This document shows, piece after piece, positions 50,330 to 62,400 of a DNA stretch of 64,000 bases. The stretch's first letter is position 1. Every line of letters begins with the position of its first letter. A model generated the notes under the pieces. That model made no database searches, was not told the origin of the DNA, and worked only from the letters and a program-made list of their open reading frames with translations. The position numbers and the translations under genes were made by a program. This stretch comes from Onchidella celtica (lineage: Eukaryota > Mollusca > Gastropoda > Systellommatophora > Onchidiidae), in contig OZ007570.1 of assembly GCA_963931925.1 (NCBI GenBank), positions 30,910,688 through 30,974,687 of the forward strand, given 5' to 3'.

Positions 50330-50430
50330 ATGGCAGCCAACAGTCAACCAGACTACGACAAACCGGGAGATGAGGGAGAAGAACAAGTCAAAATTATTTG
50401 CCTTGGCGACAGTGCTGTAGGAAAATCAAA
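50330..50430 (+). CDS. RABL2: RABL2 coding exon 1
   Basis: Residues 1-34: short acidic N-terminus then VKIICLGDSAVGKSK with the P-loop. ATG context AACAAGATGG. Donor GTGTGT. Confidence 0.94.
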
Positions 50431-53400
50431 GTGTGTATATATTTATTCTCATCCCTGATGCAGATTAACTGTAGGAAGGCAGTCTGTGTGAATCTGCCCT
50501 TGCAAACATGAAGTAATCTATTATCGATAATGATCAAGTGTACTTTTTCCTTTAGATCTAGATATCTAGATATCTCTTATGTCAGGCCAGAGTTTTCTGC
50601 TATTGTATGACAGTACACAATACAGCCTGCTACTGTCACCCCCACTGTCTTGTGGGTCATCTCGGGAGAGAGGAAGACTAGGGGAAGGTAACCCTGAATA
50701 CAAATACCACACTGCCTTGTGTGTTGCTATGATAGCAAAGGCTATGGGAGTAAACCCAGACAGAAAATCAGGAGTGGAGACCCGAAGGTGGTTGTCAGGG
50801 AGAACTGCATCAAACTGCAGCCGGACTAGTTCCAAATGTATTGACCTGGTCTCTCCCTTGGGTTTAACTAGAATGGCAGAGAGAGGGGTGGTGCCTCTGG
50901 GCAAAGCACCATCTCTTAAAAATAGCCCAGGCAAGGCAGCAAAACGAGGAGGCGTTTGCTCGGGCTGGCAAGCGTCTGTCTCTCCTCTATAAGCCCACCC
51001 ATTTCCGATTTGGAGAGGACACTCCAGCCATCCGTTACGGATGGGCACAACACGGGAGGTGGCAGTTACCGGTGATAAGCTCAATCCATTTGGCGTACGG
51101 ATGAGCGCCAGGGGTCCCCTCTGTCGGTGGGAGCGGCTTTTCAGCTGCATTGATCAACTACCGCCCGCCGTAACCTGGGCAGCCTCCAGGCAGTTGGGTG
51201 TTGTTCCGCCACGTCAGCCTGCTTCATAAGGTGGTTGGAGCTAGACCAAAAGTCAAAAAGCTGACGTAAAGTGTGCACCTGGCAAAAACAGAAAAATACT
51301 AAAACTTGGTACCTGGAACGTCAGAACAATGCGCCCAGGCTTGCAACAGCAAGATCTCACTAATATTGACTCCATCAGGAAATCCCAAATTATTGATCAA
51401 GAACTTCAGCTACTAAACATCGACATCGCTGCCCTTCAAGAAACTCGACTTCCCGACTCCGGGTCAGTCAAAGAAGAAAACTACACCTTCTTCTGGCAGG
51501 GCCTTAGCAGCGAACAGCCGAGAATCCACGGCGTGGGCTTCGCCGTAAAAAACTCCCTTATCAATTCGATCGCAACTCCAATTGGAGTGTCAGAACGCAT
51601 CATGACACTCAGACTGAACACCCGGTCTGGTTTTACCAACATTATCTGTGTCTATGCCCCAACACTTACCTCCTCTGACGAAACCAAAGACATTTTCTAC
51701 GAGGCATTGCAGAGGACTCTCCACAACATCCCTCTCACCGAAGGCCTGCTAATTCTGGGTGACTTTAACGCTCGAGTGGGAGCAGATCACTCCGCATGGC
51801 CAAAGTGCATTGGGCACTTCGGCATTGGCAACATCAACGAAAACGGGCAGCGCCTTCTGGAGCTATGCTCCGTAAACTCATTATGTGTTACAAACACGTA
51901 CTTTGACCTTAAGAGATGCCAAAGAACATCATGGCGCCATCCCAGGTCTGGCCATTGGCATCAATTAGATCTTATTCTCTCAAGGAGGAAGAGTTTGGGC
52001 TGTATAAAAATAACTCGTTCCCTCCACAGTGCTGACTGTGACACCGACCATGCACTGGTAGTCAGCAAAATCAAAATTTCGGCCAAGAAAATATACAGAT
52101 CAAAAGCCCCTTCAATCCCTTAGATCAATGTAACAGCAATCAGAGATGAATCAAATAGAAAGTCATTTGAAAAGTTATTTGCTGAAAGCATGGATAATGT
52201 CACCCAATGTGACTCGGTAGATGAAACATGGAACACTCTCAGTTCAAAAATTCATGACTGTGCCATCAAGTCTTTTGGACAGCATAAAGTTTCAAACAAC
52301 GACTGGGTAGCCCAGAACAGCGAAATTCTCCTACCTCTCATTGAGCAAAAGAAATCTGCTTTCAATGAGTATAACAAAAATTGCAATCAGAGTACAAAAA
52401 CTTGTTTGAAAAATGCAAAAGCTAAACTTCAGCTGGAGGTAAGACGTTGCGCCAACAAATACTGGACAGACTTGTGTAACAGCATACAAGAGGCAAATGA
52501 AAAGGGAGATATGAAAACCGCCTTTAGTCAGATGAAAGTAGCTCTTGGGCCAATCATCACCAAGAGCGCCCCACTTAAGTCTGTAAATGGTGAACCCATC
52601 ACAGATAAAAATGAACAACTGAATAGGTGGGTAGAGCATTACTCTCTGTTGTATTCAACTGAGAAAAATATTCCACCAGATTTTGAGGAACACCTCCAAA
52701 AACTGCCAATAATGGCCGAACTTGACGCTGAACCTTCCTTAGTCGAGCTTTCCAATGCAATCGACCACCTGTCTGCTGGAAAAGCCACAGGAAGTGACAA
52801 CATTCCTGCAGAGGTATTAAAAGACCTAAAAGGCCCACTATTACCACACCTGTATAATCTGTTACTGCAGTGTTGGAAAGAAGGCGTGATACCACATGAT
52901 ATGAGAGACGCCAAAATTGTCACACTTTACAAGAACAAAGGAGACAAAGGCGACTGCAACAACTATCGAGGCATATCCCTCCTCAGCATTACTGGAAAGG
53001 CTTTTGCTCGCGTCATCCTCTGCCGCCTTCAACAACTGGCGGAAAAAGTCTTACCAGAAACACAATGTGGCTTTCGAAGCAAACGATCAACTATTGACAT
53101 GATATTTGCACTTCGGCAAATCCAAGAAAAATGTAAAGAACAAAACAGGCCGCTTATAACATGCTTTGTGGACCTAACAAAGGCTTTCGACACCGTAAGC
53201 CGATCTGGCCTGTATGCAGTCCTTAAATCCATAGGCTGTCCACCAACATTGCTAAAACTTATTGCATCCTTCCACACTGACATGAGGGCATGTGTCAACT
53301 TTGAGGGCTGCACATCCAATTCATTTGCTGTAAACAGCGGTGTGAAGCAGGGATGTGTTCTTGCTCCTACCTTATTTGGTATATATTTTGCAGCCCTACT

Positions 53401-56400
53401 CAAGAATGCCTTTGGTCAATGTTCAGGTGGAGTACTTATTAACACCAGAGTGGACGGCTCCATTTTTAATGTTGCCAGACTAAAAGCAAAATCTCGTACA
53501 GAGCATATTATGTTACAAGAGCTCCTCTTCGCAGATGATGCTGCAATCGTGGCCCACGATGAAACCACGCTCCAGGCTCTCATCAATAGCCTTGCCAAAG
53601 CCTGTGACAAATTCATGCTAAAGATCAGTGTCTCAAAAACTGTAGTTTTGACACAAGGCTTGAGAAACCCCAACCCAATCATGCTGAATGGCTCTCCTCT
53701 GGAGCAAGTGGGAAAATTCTGCTACCTAGGCTCAACCATCAGTGGTAGCACAGACATAACAACTGAAATAAATGCCAGAATAGGAAAGGCGGCCACAGCT
53801 TTTGGCAAACTCTCAAAAAGGGTGTGGAACAATAGCAAGCTGACCATCAAAACAAAGGTACTCGTGTACCAAACTTGCGTCCTAAGCACCCTGCTGTATG
53901 GCTCAGAGACATGGACCACCTACTCCAAACATGAAAGATCCCTCAACTCCTTCCAGCTGCGCTGCCTACGCAAAATTCTCAAGATCAAGTGGCAAGACAG
54001 GATCTCAAATATCGAAGTTCTGAGCCGAGCCAACATTCCATCAACTCAGGCTCTCCTAGGCAAAAAAAGACTGCGGTGGCTTGGACATCTCCACCGTATG
54101 GAAAATGATCGCATCCCCAGACAAATTCTCTACGGGGAACTTGCTACTGGCAACCGACCCAGAGGTAGGCCACATCTGCGATTCAAAGACACTTGCAAGG
54201 TCACGATGAAAGCATTCAACATCGACCCCAATGAATGGGAGAACCTTGCAAATGATCGAAGCAGATGGAGACAAAAATTGCGCAGTGGCACGCTCGCAAT
54301 AGACTTCAAGGCAAAAGAAACATACCTGACAAAACGACAGAGGCGGAATGAAAACACTCGCCAAAGTGAACCAAAAAGACTGACCTGCAATCACTGCCAT
54401 CGCACTCTCGGGTCAAACATTGGTAGAATAAGCCACGAGAGAAGCTGTCAGTCAAAGTGAAAGTGAATATTCTAGCTGCTAAGACCGTCTGTAAAGACGC
54501 TAAAGGCCATATATATAGATATCTAGATCTAGACTAGATCTAGATCTAGTTGTGGGGAACATGTACGAAGTATTAGACCCTAGACTATGATCAGTTGTTA
54601 TAATTAATACATGAGAATGTGACATAGAGCAGATAAGGCCATAACTTACCAGTGGAATAATAAAATCTGGGAAACTAGTGACCTATAACTATCATACATC
54701 TGAAGAAAAAGAATAGCCTGCACGACAAATATTAGTGTAAGCCTATTTGTATGACTGAATGAAAGTTCCATTAAAACACAAATGATTTTCACTCTTCAGT
54801 CTTTCTGCATCTTGCAACAAAATCCTGTGTTTTCTTGAAATCATTATGCTCCATGTAAAATATCGATGGCTCCGTGCTGAAACCGGCTATCTGCTTGACA
54901 TCAAATTTTACAGGAGAGGCAAAAAACTGTTTTCGCGTTAAGCGAAACGGAATTTGCTGCCCAGACATCATTAATCTTCTTTGAATTCAATCCCGTGTCA
55001 GCCTTACTAATGATTATTGCATTTAATTTAGTCTTTTAAATGAGAAAGCACATGTCCGGTTTGGTCACTGGAAATGGTCAGCTGCGAAACTTGACATCCA
55101 ACCTGAAACGTGAATGGCCGGTTTCACAGCTGAGGTTTTCAGTGCTGAAGTCGGCTAAGTGTATTCTGATGGTTAGTGCTTGATGGCTGATACAATTAAA
55201 CACTTCTAATTTTGTTCAATATCATCATACTCGTGTTCTATATTAGTTCAATCGTCCACTCACCTGCCCATCCAATCCCCTTTCTTTCTCTTCCACCCCT
55301 CCCCCCCCCCCCCACACACACACACAGGTGTAGATAATATACACTGGGGAAAACATTTTTTTAAAATACAATTTTATTTGATAACTTCATTGTCATGAAT
55401 AACTCGATGAAAATTATTAGTTATAAGTATTATGATGAAGTTTAAGTATGAAATTTAATGAACTTGTATGAAAAGAAATTAATGAGGAGTTGAGGCTGAC
55501 ATTGTTCATTAACTTACAAAATAATAATGGTAAATGGCATTGCAAATAGTGTCACAGGTACGATGATGATAGATCACGATAGTGATGACGATGACTGTGA
55601 TGATGATGATGGCGATGATGTTTTTAGGCACAGTTACACTATCTTAATTTGGATTGCAAATTCCATAATATAGCATTGACAGTAATAATGATGATGTAGA
55701 TGACAATGAGGGCAATACTGATCAGAAAATTGGATGACGATAGAAATGAGGAAATGAACGAATGGATTGTTATGATATCTAGTGAGGCAAGTTATCAAAG
55801 AATGAATAATGGTCCTTAGGGATGACCGGCTTCAGTTCTTCAAGATGATTGTTTTAAATTTTGGAAGTTGCAATCTTGAGGCTGGCATGATACAGTCGTG
55901 GAGGTGTTTGCCCCTGGCTTTGAACGGCTTTGTCTCCTCTCGGCATTGGTAACTCCTGTCATTAATCCCTATAATTCAGCTTAAATTCCACTTTCCTGTC
56001 GGGTGTGTACTTCAAGCATCGTGTGTCTGTAACGGTGGGATCTCCGACTTTCTTTCCAGGACGGATGGTCTTCAATGTGCTGACTTTGGCAAAGTCATGG
56101 AAAAATTGGTTTTCGATATACTTGACGATAAGGGCGAGGTTTGAAGCGAGCACCCTCAATGACTCAGATAGTCAGCAGGCACCTATATGGGGAAGTTTGC
56201 AAGGGCTCGTTCAATGACAGCATGAACGGAGTCCACCTCCCATGTGGGTGTGTCCCTTTTGTAAAATCTTTTGCACAATTGTGCTGCCATATTGTGCAGC
56301 AAAGTCACACAGGGCGCCAGCCAACACTGCATTCCGATTTTGGTAGCTGCAACCATCGCGGCAGGAAATCCACAGTGCAGTTGCTGAACTCGTTTCCAGT

Positions 56401-59400
56401 AAGTCCCACTTCAGATTCATGCCAGAGGTAGCATAGAACATCTTTTGTTGCCAAATCAAAAACTGTAAAATTGTGCGTTGCAAGTTTTGTCTTGTAATAG
56501 AGAACTGAAGCGTGCAGACTTGGTGCAAGGAGAATGCATTGTAAGTCCATGGTAACGACACAAATGTCAGTTGAGTTTGTGGATTTCTTTTTGTCTTCTT
56601 TTTCTGCTTGGGCCTTGTCTTTTCGGTCCATATAAATTGTCCATTTGTCCATTGCAACTGTATCTGTCTCATATCCAACGCAGGTATCACATTGGTCCTT
56701 TCTAGGCTTGTACAATGACAGGTTTCGTGTATGAAATTCCTCAGTGAGGACATTCTTTGACAAAGGCTTCTACCCCTGATCAGAGCAAGCTGTACGATAG
56801 AGGCGATACAATTCCTCATAACTGCGAATTCTTGGCTCAAGGTACAGTTTGTTAATGTCTTTGTGGCAGTAATGTGACGCCATTTTTGCCAGCTGGTCCT
56901 GGAACTCAGTCTGTAAAAATGATGTCTTCAGAGCTCCTATTGTAGACTGGATTGTCTGGTCTTCTTTGAGCCAAAGTTTGTCCTTGGCTTTGAGGTTCTA
57001 ATGGAGCGGCGTTGAACCATTTCGTCAAGCCCGTGGTGTTCAGGAACATTGTTTTGCAAACCGAAACCTTCTCACCGTTTCTTTTCACTGAGAATGCTAT
57101 TGTTCTTGATTTTGTAGAGTCTTCCGGCCTGCGTCGTTTTGGTTCCTTGGTTTCCAGAAGGCTATTCACGAAGGATCTTTTCTCTCCCAAAGACAGACTC
57201 CAAATGTAGTTAAAGATTTCTTGTCTGTCTTCCTCCGTGAAAGTATCGCACCCTGTCGTCTTTCCCCTGCATGCACAGGATGGCTTCATGGCTTTTGCTG
57301 GTCCATCTGAATAGGCCTGCCATGTCTCTCATAGACGTTTATTTATGTTCCGTTCTCAGCTGGCCTCGTTTCTTCTTCTCTTCCCTGTCGAGGGGTTCAG
57401 TTCATCATCGGTGCCACATGTGGAGATGATGTCAGGTTCATTTATCATGTCGGGCACCTCTTCAGCTTCGCGATCTGGCGGATTTTCAGCCACAGTTTTC
57501 ACAAGAGATTCTGGTGTAGTCCCATCTTCCACACTTCGATCTAACTGTGGCGGATTATTATGTAGGTCGACATCTTCAACGCCAGATTTGAGGATCCTGT
57601 CAGGCAAAATGGTACCAGAAGTAGTAAGATGGACGCTGAAGATGTCGCCAAAACGGGGGATGTCGTCCAGGTGGGTTAGGCGTGCGTGTCTAATTTAGTT
57701 TAAACATCAAAGAAAAAAGCGGTACATCAAAGGGCATTAATACCTCAGCCATCAAATTAATATACAATACCCGACACAAGTGTAGTGGACAGCAATAACT
57801 TTGCCTACTGCCGGATTGGCTACCTTAGGCAATTGATAAAACCGAACACGCGTCATGTCACTCGGCGAGGGAAGAACTGGCCGGATTCAGCACGGAGATT
57901 TTGGGTGTAGTCAATATGGCCGGATTTTTCATTTGCTTTTTTGAACACTTTCTGGGCCGCTTTTAAGTGTGCCGTTTTAACTGAAGATGCAACTCAGCAA
58001 GGACTACAAAATCATCCAAAAAAAGGTATTTCGAAAAAAATGTCAGATAGCCGGTTTCAGCACGGAGCCATCGATATCCGTTTTCTGCCTTGTGAGTGTT
58101 TTCTGTTACAAGTATGCTGTAGGCCTCATATATGCAGGCCCTACATTGTAAACATATTTATCTCACTATTCTCATGTAGACAATGTTTGCTTTTGTTTGC
58201 AATTTTGCACTAAAACAGATATGCAGCAAGACAAATAACATTTAATTTCTCTCTCCTCAGACTTGTTGAACGATTTCTTGTGGATGGATAGTATCCTTTT
58301 GTAAAGCTGAAGTGAACTGCACTGAACAATACAAAATGGTTTATTTGCAAATTTATCAAGTCTTGCCCATCATGTGAGAATGATTTTGAAACAGCATGTA
58401 ATGACTGTTGAAAGATTTTGTGAAAGAGTAACAACTTGATGTTATGGAAATGATTGAAAAACTGCCTCTAGTAAAGGCCTTGACTGGTAAATCCTTAATG
58501 ATGAAAACCAGAATTGAAATTAGACCCCCGTGTCTATATAGAAGCAGCAGTAAGTTGCAATTTGAAATGAACTATAATAATATTCATAAGAACTGATTGG
58601 TGCTTGATGCATCGTCTTTTCATATAAAATTAAAAGGATCGGTGACAGTCTAATGAAAGAATATGTGTTTCTGAAATATGCTCTTCTTCCTATTTGAAAG
58701 ATAGGTAGTATCTAATTCTAACAATTTTGTACTTTTCTACAAGCAGTGTAATCTATAGTGTAGGCAACAGTCACTATCCATATATTCATTTCTCAAAAAT
58801 TGTTGGGTTCCTTAATGACGGCAGTAAACCTCAACAGTTGTCCACATTTGCACTGACATTGTTCAACCACAGAGAGGTCATTGATGGTAAAACTGTATCT
58901 ATAGGTAAGTTTGAACATATGAAATTAATACACCAAGACATGCAGTTATATTGTTGATTGTTCAATGATAATTTGAATTGTCATAATTGATTGTTTAAAG
59001 GTTTTATTAACCAATAAAGCTTCAATCAACAATAAAGCTTCATTTGATATCATGCCAGTGATGTGTGTTTGATCTGTGCTTACAAGTAGTTCTTATGAAT
59101 AATAATGACCTCACTGAGTTCTGGTAGTTTTCAGAAAATTAGTTTTTAAGCAGAAAACAAATTATAGTATCAGTGCGGGTAAATTTAGAGTTTGCTTGTT
59201 TTAATAAGAAGGCGATAAACATTTCAGTCCTGTGACTTAATCAGTTTTGTGCTTAAAATGTATGAAATGAGTAATTTATGAAAGAGAACATCTAATGATA
59301 TTAAATTACTTGAAACAAGTTTCTGTTACTTACCAAACAGACTTTTGGGACACAGCTGGTCAAGAGAGGTTTAACAGTATGCATCCTTCTTACTATCATC

Positions 59401-62400
59401 AAGCACATGCATGTATATTGGCAAGTATTGGTACCATTTTGTTAGTGCTAAATATCAAATTATATTGCATGTAATCAAAATTTGACATTTTTTGATAATA
59501 ATATCTTAATACTTTGACAGTCATTACATTGAAAGTTGAGTTGAAATCCCTAGGAGTATGCATGTTTATCTTCCTGCATGCCTATTACAAAGCTCTTAAA
59601 CCGGGTAATTCTAGATCCCCAAATCTACCAGTCTGTAGTTTGGGGACCACCATATTGTCATTTTTTTTTCTTTTTCGCAGCTTATATGTTTGGATAAGCT
59701 GACAGAGTGACAATAAATATCACAGTATCTGAGCTTTCACCTTCATTTACATCATCAGATGAAGAGAGGAAGAAAATGAAATTGAAACAAAATTGTGGAA
59801 ATTGATGAGCATTTATTTAGTTGCCAGGGATACTAAGGATAATGGAAGTCAAAGGGCAGTTATATTGTTGATGCATTTGATAATGTATGTGTCAAAGTAA
59901 AAGAGTGTCACTGTGCTATTGAATATACAATACACATGTGTAGTTATGGAAAACACAAACTGCTTGTAAACCTTAACCCAAGTGATTTAGAGGTGTTCTG
60001 TTGAGAGAATATACTTTTCCACTCCAATATTAACCAAGCTGCAATTATCAGTCGTGTGTGTCCTTTCCTATTATTTATAATTTTTAATTTTTACTGAAAT
60101 TTCATACTGCTGGCATGAGCAGAATTAACCATTGGATACTGATTCAGTCATCAGTGTCATTAAGAAAATTTCGTGCTTAAAAAAAAACAACAACATTGAC
60201 TGATGTGAAAAATGAATGGAAAATTATATCAATTTTTTTTCTAGATATCATTTTTGAACTGCATTTGAATATGTTGCTTGAAAATATCTGTCAAAAATAA
60301 AGAGAGAATTTGTCTGTCTATCAGTAAATATGAGCTGATCCTACAGATTGATTTGACTGATAATCTTCATGTTTCATCATACAGGTCTTTGATTGTACTC
60401 GTAAAATTACTTACAAGAACTTGCCAGAGTGGTTGAAAGACTTGAGACAGTATAGACCAGAAATACCATGTTTGTGCGCAGCAAACAAAATAGATGGTAA
60501 ATTGATATTCCCCTATTATATGCATATGTGTCACTATATTTCTTCGTCTTATCAACACTCTAGTAACCCACGGAAGTTTTAAGCCTAAATGTGAATTATG
60601 CTGCAGTTTATTCATTTTATAGCATAGCACTAGCAGTAGTATAGGATATTACTCGTATTCCTCTTTGTTCTTGTCACAGATGATGTTTTAACCCTATATT
60701 GGCCTCCCCGCGCAACACGGGAGGCCATTATTTTGTCCGACACGCTTAACCGCGGGTCCTGCGGGAGGCCACATTTTTGTATAGCAATGGTGCGCCTCGC
60801 GCTTTGTGTATTCGGTTGCCAAGGCTGTCGTTGTTTGTTTTTTTTTCCCATACTATTTTCGCGTGTTTATCTATCCTGTCACCCCTACTATATCTAGCAA
60901 AATGGTATCATCCGATTACATTTATTACGATGCAACTATTCGCAACTATTCGTCATACTCGTGTAATAGTACTGACAGTCTGAAGTTCGAACTGGGGAAA
61001 ATCTTGGAGAAACTTTTACTTTGATGCTGGTTGTCGTCTACATGTGAAATGAGAAGAAAGGGGCCATGTGCGTATTTGAGACGCCGTTCTACGTCTGTAA
61101 TTATGAATTCCGATGTAATATTAGGTCTTGCTGCATAAGGGCGTCTGTCAGTAGGTTTTTCATCAGGGAAAACTGGGAGAAAATGACCGACTTTGTTGTT
61201 GGTCGTTGTCTTTATTTGATGTGGTAATTAGAGAGATATTGTGTTCCTTTGATTAAACCGTTTTTCAGTACATACATACATACTGTGCTCTACGACCTGG
61301 AACTGGAAATCAAATCCCTCGCTGAAACTAACATCATAATACGTGGAAGCTTTACATAGTAGAGGAGGGAGAAGGCAATGTCACGATACATGTAGTTAGT
61401 AAATGAAGCGAATGGCTTAAAAAATAATTTGTTCACCTGAATAGCCTGACTTAGGGACAGAAAAAGCGTAGAGGTCTTGGGAAAATGATAAAACGTGTGT
61501 TAAACGGCATGTAAATGCAGAAAATTCTTGATTTGGGCCTTCCATTTCACAATAAAACCTACTGCATATCATCACAAGTACTTTATCCAAATATCATAGG
61601 GGTCCCTTACGATTTATCCACCACTAATGTTGTTATTGCGTCCTGAAGTATACACGATACAGGTGTTCACAAGGACCCGATTGACCCGACCGCCGAGGTT
61701 ATCGGCAACGCGCGAACGATCGGCTGACTGGCCGCTGGCTATCCCCGCACGGGGCGTTACGTGGACGAGTTCACACCACACGGGACGAGGGTTAATACCT
61801 CAGCTATAGATTGCATTAGTAAAATTGTAAATTCATATCATTTCTAGTTTCTCAACACTATTCCTGTAAATTTATTTTCAAATGTTAAAACCATATTGTG
61901 GAGAGAATGAACACTGAATTGCACTTTCAACACAAATAAATTCTCTTTCTTTAATTTTTTTTTTTTTTTTTTGCAGAGGACATGGATATGACGAAAAAGT
62001 CTTTTGCATTTGCTAAAAAGCACAATATGCCATTTTACTATGTTTCTGCAGCCAATGGTACAAATGTAGTCAGGGTAGGTTGGTCTGAGTTTACAGTAAT
62101 TATTATTCATGTAGTCTTCAGGAATACCATGTTTTCAGTGTTTTCACTCAGTTAAATCCTGTCAGCTCTGAGCCTTTAAGTCATCTCATAAAAGTCGCAG
62201 TTTAAGATCAGAATTCTTTCACTTTCTTTATTTACTGTTATTGTCTTGTTTTACTGAGTGTGTGAAGGCCAACTTTTTTGTTTTATCTAAATGGTAGTCT
62301 TACATTCTTTATTATATTTGTCACTCTTTGTGTTTAAGCTTCTCATAGGGTCCCCTCCTGTCCTGTTGATCAGTTACATGCTGTCTTATCATCCTGCTTT

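Larger units (their letters stand above)
50571..54515 (+). mobile_element. Near-complete LINE (RTE/Proto2-like) inserted in RABL2 intron 1
   Basis: A 3.9 kb element in sense orientation to RABL2: about 0.75 kb leader (higher G+C than the intron), one long frame 51329-54460 broken by a single stop, and a short 3' part. It lies between two TAGATC-type tracts that share TAGATATCTAGA. There is no poly(A) tail. Confidence 0.8.
54860..58077 (-). mobile_element. DNA transposon with 34-base inverted repeats and decayed transposase, in RABL2 intron 1
   Basis: ATATCGATGGCTCCGTGCTG plus AAACCGGCTATCTG at 54860-54893 is found exactly inverted at 58044-58077. Similar shorter blocks lie inside the arms: GGCCGGTTTCACAGC near 55118 and GGCCGGATTCAGCACGG near 57880. 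Between them, on the minus strand, is a broken gene (55785-57607). This arrangement is that of a cut-and-paste element. True outer ends could lie further out, since a frame on the minus strand (54789-54971) reads across the left repeat. Confidence 0.7.

Noticed and set aside
54789-54971. 60-codon minus-strand frame across the left inverted repeat
   Set aside because: It reads through the inverted repeat itself and has no match to the C-terminus of the decayed transposase, which ends near 55785.
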